A stretch of DNA of 64,000 nucleotides from Epiperipatus broadwayi. Lineage: Eukaryota > Onychophora > Udeonychophora > Euonychophora > Peripatidae. The DNA is taken from contig JAQFVV010000553.1 in assembly GCA_028023455.1 (NCBI GenBank), positions 124,001 through 188,000 on the forward strand, in the 5' to 3' direction. A program made the position numbers and the translations under genes. This document shows positions 1 through 10,400 of this stretch, piece after piece; position 1 is the first letter of the stretch, and every line of letters begins with the position of its first letter. The notes below the pieces were generated by a model that saw only the letters and a program-made list of their open reading frames with translations, searched no databases and was not told the DNA's origin.

Positions 1-550
1 ATGAACCCCTTTGAAACTAATTAATAACTCTGAAGTTTGTATCAAAAAATCTTTGCTTGTTTGATGAGTTACATCTAGAAATATCCTTGCCTCCTCTGAA
101 AATGAAAAAACTTTGCAAAAGAGGTGTAAAAATATCTCACAAAACCATCTTAAGTCACCCTGCTCAAAGGATCACTTAGCAAAATGGTAGCAAATCATTA
201 GTGTTTCCTTCCTTTTTTTAAAAAAAAAGACCTAGGAGCAGTTTCAGCCATATTGTTGACATTTTATTTTTACAATTAAACCTTTATTCAGTATCATATT
301 TTGGTAATCTTTCTATTATTTATTACAAATATAAGTTTACAAATGAAAGACATTCTAAAAAATATTCAAACTTTGCAGCATATAAAAAGAAGTATTAAAT
401 TAAATAACCTCAATATTACCACATATTCTTTTAAATTCATATCAATAAAGATGCAATAAAAGATAAATAACTCCCAAGATGTATTTTATGCTGAACAGCA
501 CTCATCAGTTGTATATTATATGAAAAATATTTATCTTTATAAAATAATTA
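1..550. other. AT-rich intergenic DNA, nothing recognised
   Basis: No gene, RNA or recognisable repeat is seen here. It is A/T-rich with short homopolymer runs. Confidence 0.5.
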
Positions 551-856
551 CATTTTGAATTACAAATGTCAAATTAACTCAACCCACATCTTTGACACCA
601 TACACTTTAGATAAATATATTAATGACAATTATTAATCATTTACATGTTTAAAAGAAATGTGAATAACTCTAAGTATTTGTGTGTTTAATTTGTAAAAAA
701 TCAGATATATTAATCTTTAATTGCTTTAAAGTTTATGTCTGTGCTAGAGATAATCTCTAGTTGAGTAAATGATTAATAATAGTCATTACTGTATTTATCT
801 AAAGTGAATGGTATCAAAGACGTGGGCTGAGTTAATTTGACACCATAATTCAAAAT
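551..856. repeat. Foldback element with ~93-bp inverted arms
   Basis: The left arm (551-644) and right arm (765-856) are inverted copies. For example, 'aactcaacccacatctttga' on the left matches the reverse complement of 'tcaaagacgtgggctgagtt' on the right with two changes. The ~120-bp loop is unrelated. The arms contain a 'tttgacac/gtgtcaaa' motif that also appears in repeats near 16.44, 19.70 and 61.75 kb, so this is probably an inverted dimer of that family. No coding capacity. Confidence 0.75.
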
Positions 857-1915
857 ATAAAAATGAAGTACTAAAGTGAATACATAATGATAACAATAGT
901 TCCTTTCATATTGGTTCATAAGCTTCACCTTCTTATAAAAGATATTAAATAAAATAGTAGACTTCCATTTCAAAATGGAAGTAAATTATCAGTTGAGACA
1001 TCACATGTTAATGAAATTATGGTTAAAAGTTAAAATTACACTCATTATTAAAATTTCACAAAAAAGTCCTCATAGGCATTTCCTTTCAGCAAATCGATCC
1101 CAATTTCTGCTTTACCATAATTACCATTTTAATGAGTTATTTTGTTAAAAATACACATTTCCAAATAAAATCTATTTGTAATCATGTATTTTTTTTGGTT
1201 TAAAATAAATACTTTACAAACATATAGTATATATAAGCACAAATATGTAAATAAATTACTGAAAATTGCATTTTTTTTTTTCAAAATGCTAAAAACAAAA
1301 TGCACACTTTCAACAGGCTGAAGTTATATGATCTATTAATCAGTGATTTTATCAGTTTTTTTGCTATTATCCTACCACCAGTCAGGTTGTTTTCATCTTC
1401 TTTTGAATCTGGAAATTTGTATGATATCTTTACGATATTGATGTCTTCATATTTTTTTAAACTAATAATTTAAGTTCTAATTTCTACTCTAAATAAACAA
1501 AGCAGACTGAAAAAGTAACGTTATAGGTAACTGACAAACCATGAAAAAAATCCAAAGCAGCTGTAGGCCATCAGAATACCTAAGAATGTGATGAAGATAT
1601 GCTCCTGTATAGGATTGAGTTAAAGTGAACTCTAGAAGATCTGAATGGGAGATAATATTTACAAGAAAGTTGATAAAGCATATGTCAAAATATCTTAAGA
1701 AGACTGTTAGGCAATCAAAATTGTCATAAGTGAAATATTAAGAGAAGTATCTTTTTTTGCAAAGATTGATAAACTTATTTATTTAAAAATATAATTAAAG
1801 ATACAGATTAAAGCAGCATTAAAGTTACATTTTTACATGAACAAATAATATCAAAGTGTAAATTAAAAAACAATAACAATTAATGAAATATTATTTTATA
1901 TAGCGCTATGTTTTT
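857..1915. other. AT-rich intergenic DNA, nothing recognised
   Basis: No open frame with protein character, no RNA gene and no clear repeat. Several poly-A/T runs of 9-10 nt. Confidence 0.45.
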
Positions 1916-2434
1916 ATACTGTAATAGTAATTTTAGCGATTAAGCCAAGGCACATCATGCGCTTTAAAGATAAGTTATAAATGAATACTCTCACTTTTCC
2001 AGATAGAATATATAGTTTTTTTAGAAAAGATGGAATGAATCCACCCATCCTTTCGACCCAAACATTTATGTATGGGCAAATCTTAATCATATAGAAATAA
2101 GAGCATGAAGATGTTAAGCAATCACTTTAAATTACATTCATTATTCTTGAACGAATGATGCTTGCGAAATCTTTATAATTTACAATACGTCATTCTTTAG
2201 TTGAAATTATTAAACATTTACAATACGTCATTCTTTAGTTGAAATTAAACATATGTTTAATTTCAACTAAAGAAGATTTGCCCATACATAAATATTTGGG
2301 TCGAAAGGATGGGTGGATTCATTCCATCTTTTCTAAAAAAACTATATCTTGTGTCTGGAAAAGTGAGAGTATTCATTTATAATTTATATTTAAAGCGCAT
2401 GTGCATTGGCTTAATCACTAATATCACTATTATA
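1916..2434. mobile_element. Non-autonomous foldback (MITE-like) element with ~165-bp terminal inverted repeats
   Basis: The left arm (about 1916-2083) and right arm (about 2272-2434) are near-identical in inverted orientation. They share 'gattaagcca', 'aatgaatactctcactttt', 'ggaatgaatccacccatcc' and 'tatgggcaaatctt'. The ~190-bp centre holds a direct repeat of 'caatacgtcattctttagtt' (about 2181 and 2221) and a 40-bp perfect palindrome. There is no coding capacity. The outer edges are set by loss of arm similarity, and a target-site duplication is not obvious. It is probably a non-autonomous DNA transposon or foldback element of unknown superfamily. Confidence 0.8.
2233..2272. repeat. Perfect 40-bp palindrome
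   Basis: The 20-nt half 'ctttagttgaaattaaacat' is followed directly by its exact reverse complement. It lies at the centre of the foldback element 1916-2434, so it is probably the junction of two inverted copies. Confidence 0.95.
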
Positions 2435-2470
2435 ACAATTAATGTAAAGTTATGTTATGTTTAAGATCGT

Positions 2471-2634
2471 AAAAGACTCAGAAAGAGACCACATGTGAGA
2501 TGGATGGATGAAAAAATAAAGTGTGCAGGGGTGGTGTGGAAAAGAGATGCTAGAGATCAGAAATGGATTAAATTTGGAAAGATTTTCATCCTGCAGTGGA
2601 TTGATGATGGTTGGCAATGATGATGATCTTATGT
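2471..2634 (+). pseudogene. 3' end of an RTE-like LINE, 5'-truncated
   Basis: Translation gives the C-terminal tail of the RTE-like reverse transcriptase found at 31.8-34.7 kb: RKRPHVRWMDE, then CAGVVWKRDA and FILQWIDDG. It then stops and runs into the tail 'tgatgatgat'. The 'WMDE...CAG..W...A.DR..W..LGE.F..QW' pattern is the conserved C-terminus of RTE-clade elements. Only about 50 codons remain. A foldback element lies immediately upstream. Confidence 0.85.
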
Positions 2635-2654
2635 TTAATTTATATATATATAAA

Positions 2655-2785
2655 GATAATTAATACACAGTTTGGAACGATGACAATCTTTGGAGCTTAT
2701 GGTCCATGGGTTGCGACCCATTTCTGTCACTGAACGTGTCTAAATTTCTTATGAACTCCAGATCAATAAATTATTCGTTTAATAT
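2655..2785 (-). repeat. Interspersed repeat, family H
   Basis: Read on minus, this contains 'gagttcataag' near its start and 'ggaccataagctcc' near its end. The same blocks, with 'ccggaagtgtcaaaa' and 'gatccgag' between them, recur on plus at 8735-8870, 11150-11240, 58555-58640 and 58900-59000. Short dispersed repeat with no coding capacity; class unknown. Confidence 0.5.
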
Positions 2786-2789
2786 TATG

Positions 2790-3415
2790 TAATTAAAAAA
2801 TAGAAATATGTGCCTCTGAAGAAGAGGGGATAAGTCTTTAAGATCCTATTATGGAAAATCCTCAAGTCTGTCCCCAACTTTTAGTCTGTTATGTATTTTT
2901 AAATTAATAAAGTCTTCCTCTAATCTATAATTTTTTTAAATTATTTATTGTAATTTTTTAAACATTTGATATAGTTTTCTAAAGGCTACCAGCTGCATTT
3001 TAAGTATTCGATAGTCCTTTTTTCGTGCTGCAGAGAATTAAAAAAAAACTCATTTCAAAAACCCAGTTTTCTAAATTGATTGAGAAAACTAGTTTTTATT
3101 TCTAAGTTATCCCGATATGTTTAATGATTTCCTGTATGTTGAGAGGATAATTTTTTTCCAACCTAAACTTTGAGTAAAGCATTATGGGTAAACAGTCATT
3201 TTATGCGTTTATCGATGATTCATTTTTTAAAAAGATGCCATAATATTTTTATAAAAAGAAAATAAGTAATACATTTATTTTATAAAAATGAGGAAAATAC
3301 CATTTAAAAACAAACAATTTTTTTTCTTTATAGTTTAAATAAATTCTTATAGAAAAGCATGATAAAGACATACTTTTAGTCAGTAAAATTTTTTAAATAT
3401 TATATACAGAAATGC
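2790..3415. other. AT-rich intergenic DNA, nothing recognised
   Basis: No gene or clear repeat is seen between the family H copy and the hAT element. Confidence 0.45.
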
Positions 3416-3423
3416 GCGCATGC
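3416..3423. repeat. hAT target-site duplication, left copy
   Basis: gcgcatgc, matched by gtgtatgc at 6550-6557. Six of eight bases are identical and both mismatches are CpG transitions. Placing the TIR start at AGTG rather than CAGTG is what brings the duplication into register. Confidence 0.65.
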
Positions 3424-3871
3424 AGTGCCGGGTTAAGGTATAAGCTAAATAAGCTACAACTTAGGACCTCGCAATTTGCATGGCCTCAAAAAATTCCTAT
3501 TTATATATTTAAACACCCCCCCCCCCATTTTAAAATTTTATTAATATTTATTTTGGATATATTATCTCAGGTTTTTATTTATTCTAACTTGTTGTAGCCT
3601 ATTTAAATTAAATTAAATAATCATCTTAATCTACGTCAATCTTTCATTAACTTGGGTCATTGTTGTTATGTATTACTGATAAAATATGGGTATTAAAATG
3701 ATATATTTTTTATTTCCTCCCACATACTTTATTTTCAAGGATGGCGACCAGCTAGCATGGTATTCTACGTTATCTATAATATATAAGAAATTTTATATAT
3801 ATATTATTTTTCATGTTTATAATCTTTTATTTTCTACCATTTATCTTTGCTATTCTGTTTCCAGCCATACA

Positions 3872-6280
3872 ATGAGGCGAATATTTGAAAGCGGATACCA
3901 GAAAAGAAAAAAACCCAGCAGCTTGAAGACAAACTTAAAACATTCCCAAGACTTGACAGGTATTTCACCTCAGGAATAGAAGATGTTCCACAAACCCAAG
4001 CAGATCAGCAAAGCCCAAAACAACAACAGCCTATTGACTCTGATACCGAGATCATAGAATCTGGAATCTCAGTTGGTGGGAGTATTGGAAAGTGATTCCA
4101 GTGTGAGCACGGGTACTGTTACAAAATCATCTACAGTTGAAACAATAAAATTCACAAAATTCAGTGATATTGGTCAATAGGGTGTCCTCACAGAGGATAA
4201 ACTCTCATATTGAACCTTGAGAGGCCCATCAGAGTGTCGGCACTGGAATAGTCCGTTTGAAAAACTAAGTGTTCATCCAAACAACAGGTTAGATATTATT
4301 CAAAAGGTCTTTTTCTGAACAGAAAAGCTATTGGTGAAGTGTATGATCAGGAATGACTTGTGTACCATCAACAACTAATTGTGTTTATTGCTTTGTCTGC
4401 AAACTTTTTAACATCAAGTGTAGCACTAGTTTCTGATGAATTTTTTGTCTGGTGAAATTCCACAGACATTTAAAGTCATAATAGAAGAGCTTTGCTTACA
4501 TGTCAAGAAGGCATGGTTCAATCTTAGACTCAGGCCTAGCAAAATGAATAAAAGAAAAACAGCTTTACTGGAAGAATGTGCATGAGCATGTTGTTGCAGT
4601 GATGTGCACATTAGCAGAATGTAGTCTGGCTTTAGAGGAGATGATGAAACTTTCAAATCACCATATAATGGCAACTATCTCGGTTTTTTAGAATTGATTG
4701 CTAAGTTTGATCCATTTCTTTCCAAGCACACAAAACACTATGGAAACAAAGAATGTGGATCACCTTCACATTTACCAAAGACAGTATGTGAAGAACTTGT
4801 GCAGCTCATGGCTAATAAAGAAAGATAATTAATTCTGGGTGATCTGAGGAAAGCTGGTTACTATGGTTTGTCTGTGAACTCTATGCCAGAACTTTCCCTT
4901 GTGTATCAACTATGGTTTATATAATTTAGTGATGGTTTATTTGTTGAACACTTCCTAGAGCTGGAAAATCATAGTAGTGAAGATATGGTGGGAATGGTAG
5001 TGGATTATCTAAGTGAGGACTGCAAAGCTGATTTCAATAACTGCTGATAGTGCAGAAAATATGGCTGGTAAATACAATCAAATGCAACAAAGAATTCTTG
5101 AGTTAAACAAGCATGCTACATGTATTCCATGTGCTGGACATTCACCAAATCTTGTCGGCTTTCTGTTTAGATGCAGTTAATATTTTTGCAATTGTTCAAG
5201 AACTACACACTTTCTTTTCATCTTCTACAAAGAGGAAGTCTGTGATGTTATTTTTCCTGAAAACAGACTCACTTACCAGAGTACTAAAGAGTTATTCTGA
5301 CCCTAGGTGGAAGCACATGTCAAAGCAGTATCTGCCATACATGTGAGTTATAAGCCAATAATAACTGCACTAAGGCACATTTATGCTGATAAGAATGAAA
5401 AATGAGCTACAAGACTGCAAGATAATAGTCTTCTGAAAAAAATGAAAAAAACTAGGGTTCGTTTATGCTTCGTTTATAGAATTGTTTTGCTGGAAGAATT
5501 TCACAAAATCATTCTGGCTCTTCAGAATCCAAAGATTGCGCTTACCACATGTGTGAATCTGTACACATTACTTTCTCACTATGTTAAAAGTATGTGAGAA
5601 AATTTTGATGATGTTGAAGAAGCTAACTCTAGCTTGCCTGATGTAGAACATAATTCTACAGAAAAAAGAAAGATGTTGAGAACAAAACGCCAATGATGGA
5701 GCTGTACATGATGCTGATGAGAAGCTGCCACTAAGAGACAAATTTCAAGTGAAATCCTTCATTCATATCATAGACAGCCTTGACGCAAATTTAACAAGAA
5801 GGGCAGCATACTATTGCAAATAATTTTTCATTTTTTTTTTGATTTTAGAAGCTGCAAAGAGACAGCTAAGAAAAGCAGTAATGAAAGAGTATCCACACAA
5901 TGTTAATATTAAACCTTACAAATGAACCGAGGCACTTCCAAGATTATGTCAAGCTGAATTATGCTGAAAAAGAAAATTCAACACAAAGATCTGTATCAAA
6001 TCATTTTTCAAGACAAGATTCATAGTTTTCCTTAGTGTTGAAGCAATCTTAAGACTATTCCTATGTCTAATGGTAATCAATTGTTCAGGATTTTTCACAG
6101 CTAAAGAGAATAAAAAGTGAACTAAGAGCGACTATGTTTCAAGAAAAATTGTCTGCTCTTAGCATAATGAGTATAGAAAGTGACATGTTATGCAGCATAT
6201 CTTTTGATGACATAATCAATGATTTTGCTTTAGGAAACGATGAAAAAAAATGCTTTAAGTTGGAACATAGAGCCTTTTAG
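3872..6280 (+). pseudogene. hAT transposase pseudogene (ZMYM1 / 52-kDa repressor-like family)
   Basis: Fragments in several frames follow the order of this transposase family. The N-terminus at 3872 reads MRRIFESGYQKRKK, the usual basic start, and is soon frameshifted. The catalytic core follows at about 4686-4829 (FLELIAKFDPFLSKH, then HYGNKECGSP.HLPKTVCEE). At 5052-5160 is AENMAGKYNQMQQRI, then IPCAGHSPNLVG, the NMSG and CAAHSLNLVG signatures. The C-terminal dimerisation domain is at about 6092-6262 (LKRIKSELRATMFQEKLSAL, then FDDIINDFA). A TAG at 6278 ends the frame. More than ten stops and frameshifts make it non-functional. A 'ttctgtttccag' acceptor-like sequence precedes the ATG. In life the enzyme would cut and paste the element at its TIRs in the nucleus. 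Confidence 0.9.
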
Positions 6281-6362
6281 AGGATAATATAATTTCTGTA
6301 ATTTTGCAAACACATTCTTTATTATTTCTATCAATAAAAGTTAAATAACAATATATTTTCCC

Positions 6363-6378
6363 TATCCATATACTTAAA

Positions 6379-6412
<34 letters not shown>

Positions 6413-6428
6413 TTTAAGTATATGGATA
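6363..6428. repeat. 66-bp perfect palindrome with (AT)15 core
   Basis: tatccatatacttaaaag, then 15 AT repeats, then the exact reverse complement cttttaagtatatggata. It lies inside the 3' part of the hAT element and is followed by another AT run (about 6429-6452). It would extrude as a cruciform. It could be a tiny palindromic insertion or an expanded AT tract. Confidence 0.95.
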
Positions 6429-6459
<31 letters not shown>

Positions 6460-6559
6460 TTTTTCTGAGATTAGCTGGTGTAATTTAAAATGGTAGGGGC
6501 CTCAGTGCTTTATATAGCTTAGGGCCTTATCAAATCTAAATCCAGCACTGTGTATGCTT

Positions 6560-8215
6560 AATATATATTATGCATTGTTTTTTATTAAATAAATATTGTT
6601 AAAAACATTCAAATGGATTTATTGCTGAAGAATTTGACTGCACTACACAGCATACCACAGGATTTCCCAAAGTTTTTGGTCTCCATAGACCCTTGGCTTG
6701 TAATAAGTTCCCCAGTATCCCTTACTCATTCTGAAATAAGCAGGGTTGGAGAGTGTACCATGCAGTACATCATGTGCATATGCAGGAGGTGCAGATTTCA
6801 TGGAGGCAAGCCTCGAGGGGGCCTGATATGGTGATTTCACTAGCTATCTTAAATCTTAACTTTAGACATTTTGAGTTATTGGACCCAGTAGTAAAAAAAG
6901 ATCTCTGTAACCTCATTGTATCCATATCTAAAAAGTGACTTGAAATGTTGCTAGTATGGTTAACTGGTAGTCCCAACATGAAATAACCTGGAAATGTTGA
7001 TAAAACAATTTTGGGAAAAATAAATCGCATAATATACTTAATTACCTGCTATGCACTGTATCCCTTGGATACATCCTGTGGACATCCTGGGAGTACAGGT
7101 ACTGCATGTTGGGAACCCCAGGCATAGGGCAATAAATATTATTACAAATGTATAAAAAGCAGTTAGTATATTTACACTTCAATTTCAATATATAATATTA
7201 ATAAAGATAACATTTTTTGATCTTCTACCGTCGGTCTATAAAAGGAATAGAATAATTCAATTCTGCTTTATTCACTATACATACCTACAGCCAAACTCAA
7301 TAGCAGATTGCACACAATTTAAATAAACGATAAATATAAATGAAAACATAATCCAAGTATATTTCTTGCAATACAGAGTAAATATCTTTACATTTTGATT
7401 CCTCTTACAACTTTAATGTGATTCATTTTAGAGAAATACAATAATGATTATCTAAATTAATACACTATACAGGCTCATTAAAATAGAGATTATCCTAATC
7501 CAGAAGTAAACTTTAAACCTTTGTAAAAGATTAATGTATGTTTTTTTTTCTAATTAAACAGACACACTTGGAGTTATTTAACTTCATTTTTCTTTTCCCA
7601 TATGTGGTAGATTTTACGTACTGTGTATTCTAATCAAAAGATGACTGGTTGTTTCTCTAAAAAGCATGCAGAACCATATCTAAATCAACATATATGTAAC
7701 ACAGTAGCATAGTTTAGATATACATCACAATTCATGTGTTGAATCATGATTTACAATGTGAAATGTAACAGTTTGTTTTGTACATTCATGGATTATCTTC
7801 AATGTTCTCTCTGCCATCATGAAATCTTGCAATCATTTGAAAACATTTCTACAATCCATGATTTCATTGCTATACATAGTCTAATTTTAAACATTCCAAT
7901 AATAGTTTTTCTCAATTTAAAACAAAATTTAATTTGTTGCCTTCTTCTATCATGGATTAAGGCACAAAACACATTGTCACATCTCATACCTTAAAATGAT
8001 AGTGGTGAATAACTAAACCATGCCACACTATATAAGATATGCATTAATTCAGATGAGGCACTCTAGGTAGCATGGATAGAGAACCAATCACCTTTTCACT
8101 GGGACATACTGTGTACATATTTTAAAACAATAGAAAATTTATTGAAGGTCAAGATAAAATCAATATTAATTCATTAAAATGTCACATAACCACTATTTGT
8201 TTTCCCTGCACAAGC
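6560..8215. other. AT-rich intergenic DNA, no gene recognised
   Basis: Short overlapping open frames around 6613-7030 on both strands have no recognisable domain and are shadows of each other. Nothing else is supported. Confidence 0.45.
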
Positions 8216-8490
8216 TATTAAAATAGTAGCAACTTTCTTTATGCAATAATGCCACCTAGTGAAAACTATTGTAATCACTAAATACCAAAAGATTTATGCA
8301 TTTAAGTACCTATGTAGATCGAAGGCTCTTCACTGATGACAGCTGTAAGCTAGAAATTAGTCTGGGGATAATAGATGAATAGACATCAAATAGGGATTTA
8401 AATGCACAAACCTTATGGCATCTATCAGTTACTATAGCTTGCACTAGGTGTCACTATTGTTTGGAGAGGGTTGCTATTATTTTAAAATCA
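8216..8490. repeat. Family A hammerhead repeat, inverted dimer (foldback)
   Basis: The left edge has 'aaaatagtagcaactttc' and 'taatgccacctagtg' (family A on the minus sense). The right edge has 'cttgcactaggtgtcacta' and 'agggttgctattatttta' (plus sense). The two ends are therefore inverted copies of the family A terminus around one ribozyme (8327-8368). Older than the other family A copies. Confidence 0.7.
8327..8368 (+). ncRNA. Hammerhead ribozyme, type I, family A (intact core)
   Basis: CUGAUGA at 8333-8339, GAAA at 8353-8356, stem III AUUAGU, cleavage expected after C8362 (GUC). Stem I is UCUUCA (8327-8332) with UGGGGA (8363-8368): six pairs including two G-U. Stem II is AGCU/AGCU closed against the core by a non-canonical C-A. 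All catalytic core positions match the hammerhead consensus. Activity is not shown. Confidence 0.65.
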
Positions 8491-8734
8491 ATATTAAAAA
8501 TGTTAGAAAGATGAAAAATAGGTAAGAAATACAAAGCATTACATGTATAAGTTTTGATAAAAGGTTATAGTATACATACATTTCATATTTATAAGAATTA
8601 AGGCACAATACTGAAAGGGAATTGTTTGAAATATTATCTTTTGTAACGATTTTAAATAAAAATTTGAGATGTCTTGTTCTTTATTTTGACCAAAGAACTA
8701 CATTACAATCATCTTGAAAGTGAAAATATTATAT

Positions 8735-8870
8735 ATAATCTGATGATTTTATTGCTTGAGAGTTTATAAATAGTTTGAGTGCCGGAAGTGTTCAAACTAG
8801 AATCAGTTTGAAAACATCGTATTTCAGAATCTGACCCTCAGTCACAGTGCTAAATTATGCAACACAGTGA
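8735..8870 (+). repeat. Interspersed repeat, family H
   Basis: Contains 'ttttattgcttgagagttt' and 'gagtgccggaagtgttcaaa', matching the copy at 58555 ('ttttattgctcgagagttc') and those at 11150 and 58900. Diverged; no coding capacity. Confidence 0.5.
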
Positions 8871-9984
8871 AAATATAAATATTTGTGAAAGAATAATTGA
8901 ATTTTATTTCTATCCATTTTTGAACATTGAATCCATAAACTTAACCAAATTCCAAAATAGAAAGAACTAGTGAGATAAGTGGAAAAAAATATATCCATTA
9001 TCATGTCTGTAAATGGTTTCCATCATCTTGAAGAATTCATGATTATTGTACCCTTGTAATAACATATAGAGTCTTTATGATAAAATATAACTCCAGGATC
9101 TCTTTGAATACCAGTAGATCTTATTCTAAGATTAGGACTACCTAACCTCAAATAATTCAAGGGTTGCATCCAAAATGAATGTGCGTGTTGGATTGAAATA
9201 GTACAAGATCATTTTTTGGACCTATCATATGTTTGAATAATAAATGGGCTTACAATGATGTAAAAATACTGGATAATAATATCAATACCATATATTTGTA
9301 ATAGAATTTAAATATTTAATAAGCATTCAATGCAAACTATCATTTGATTTTTTCACTAAAAAAATCCAAAGTCTCTAGGTAGGTCATTTGAACAGTCTGT
9401 TCAAAGATCATTAATATAATAAATATATAATGACATGGAATCACTAACTCTTTCTACATTCTTTTTTCTTCTGCTACCCTTTTTATAACCACTTTTTATA
9501 TAAAGATTTCTCTTAGCTTAATTGTATCCAAATTTATCTCAACATTTGTTTCCCTTTCACTATACTTTTGCCATGAATTTTTATTACTTCTTCTTAGGCT
9601 AACATTAATTAAACATTAGCGACACCTTTTTTTAAACTTCAAAATTAATTCAAATAGTACAAAAAGCTAAAGTACCCGGAAAAACAATTTTTTAGTTGTT
9701 TCACCTTTTTTCTGATAAAAGGCATCTAAGTTTTAGCTCTTATTTCACATGTACGAGTACTTCCGCCTAAATTAATAAATCGGGGTAACTTTAAACTCAA
9801 TATTGGAGCACCACCACATACAGACACCCAAAGAAATATATATATATATGGAAACAGAATACTGAAATCATACCAATGTATAAATAAACAAAAGCTGTGG
9901 TAATCTTATAGTATGATTGCCATCTTGAGTAGCATATCATAAACTGGCTATAGTTTTCATTTATTTACAGTGTTATGTTAACTG
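8871..9984. other. AT-rich intergenic DNA, nothing recognised
   Basis: No gene, RNA or strong repeat seen. Confidence 0.45.
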
Positions 9985-10400
9985 TGATCATCATCATCAA
10001 CCATTATCAATCCACTGCAGGATAAAGGTCTCTCCAAGTTTAATTCATCTTCTCCGATCTTTAGCTTCTCTTCTTCACATCACCCCTGCACACTTTCTTA
10101 TTTCATCCATCCATCTCACATGTGGTCTCTTTCTGAGTCTTTTTACAATCTCTTGGAAACCAGTTTAAAATTTCAATTGTCCATCTATTATCATCTCTTC
10201 TAGCAATATGTCCAGCCCAACTTCAATCTTTTAAATTTTTACAATGAGGTCAGTAACACCTGTTTGTTCTCTTACCCATACATTACGTTTTCGATCCCTT
10301 CTTGTTACTCCCAACATACCTCTCTCCATACTTCTTTGAGTGGTCTGAAGTCTCTGTATTGCTTTTCTATTAAGTGTCTAAGTCTCAGATCCATATACAA
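9985..10400 (-). pseudogene. 3' end of an RTE-like LINE, 5'-truncated
   Basis: On plus it begins with the element's tail (catcatcatcaaccattatc) and 'aatccactgcagg', the reverse complement of the QWIDNG end of the RTE at 34.69 kb. It runs back through the RPRKRPHVRWMDE, GHIARR and GSETWTLNR regions and loses similarity near 10400. About 135 codons of the RT C-terminus remain, frameshifted. A dead 5'-truncated insertion. Confidence 0.85.

Larger units (their letters stand above)
3424..6549 (+). mobile_element. hAT DNA transposon (ZMYM1-like), complete ends, inactive
   Basis: The ends are imperfect inverted repeats. The left end reads agtgccgggttaag; the right end, reverse-complemented, reads agtgctggatttag. 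Both continue into an 'aagct...ta' block. The flanks are an 8-bp target-site duplication: gcgcatgc (3416-3423) on the left and gtgtatgc (6550-6557) on the right. The two differences are C-to-T within CpG, as expected from methyl-CpG decay after insertion. An 8-bp duplication is diagnostic of hAT. The 3.13-kb element carries a degraded transposase and a later AT palindrome. The body ends in the 'gggcctcagtgc...agggccttatcaaatc' block common near hAT ends. Confidence 0.85.

Noticed and set aside
6613-7030. Four overlapping short open frames on both strands
   Set aside because: No domain, mutually overlapping, no conservation evidence.
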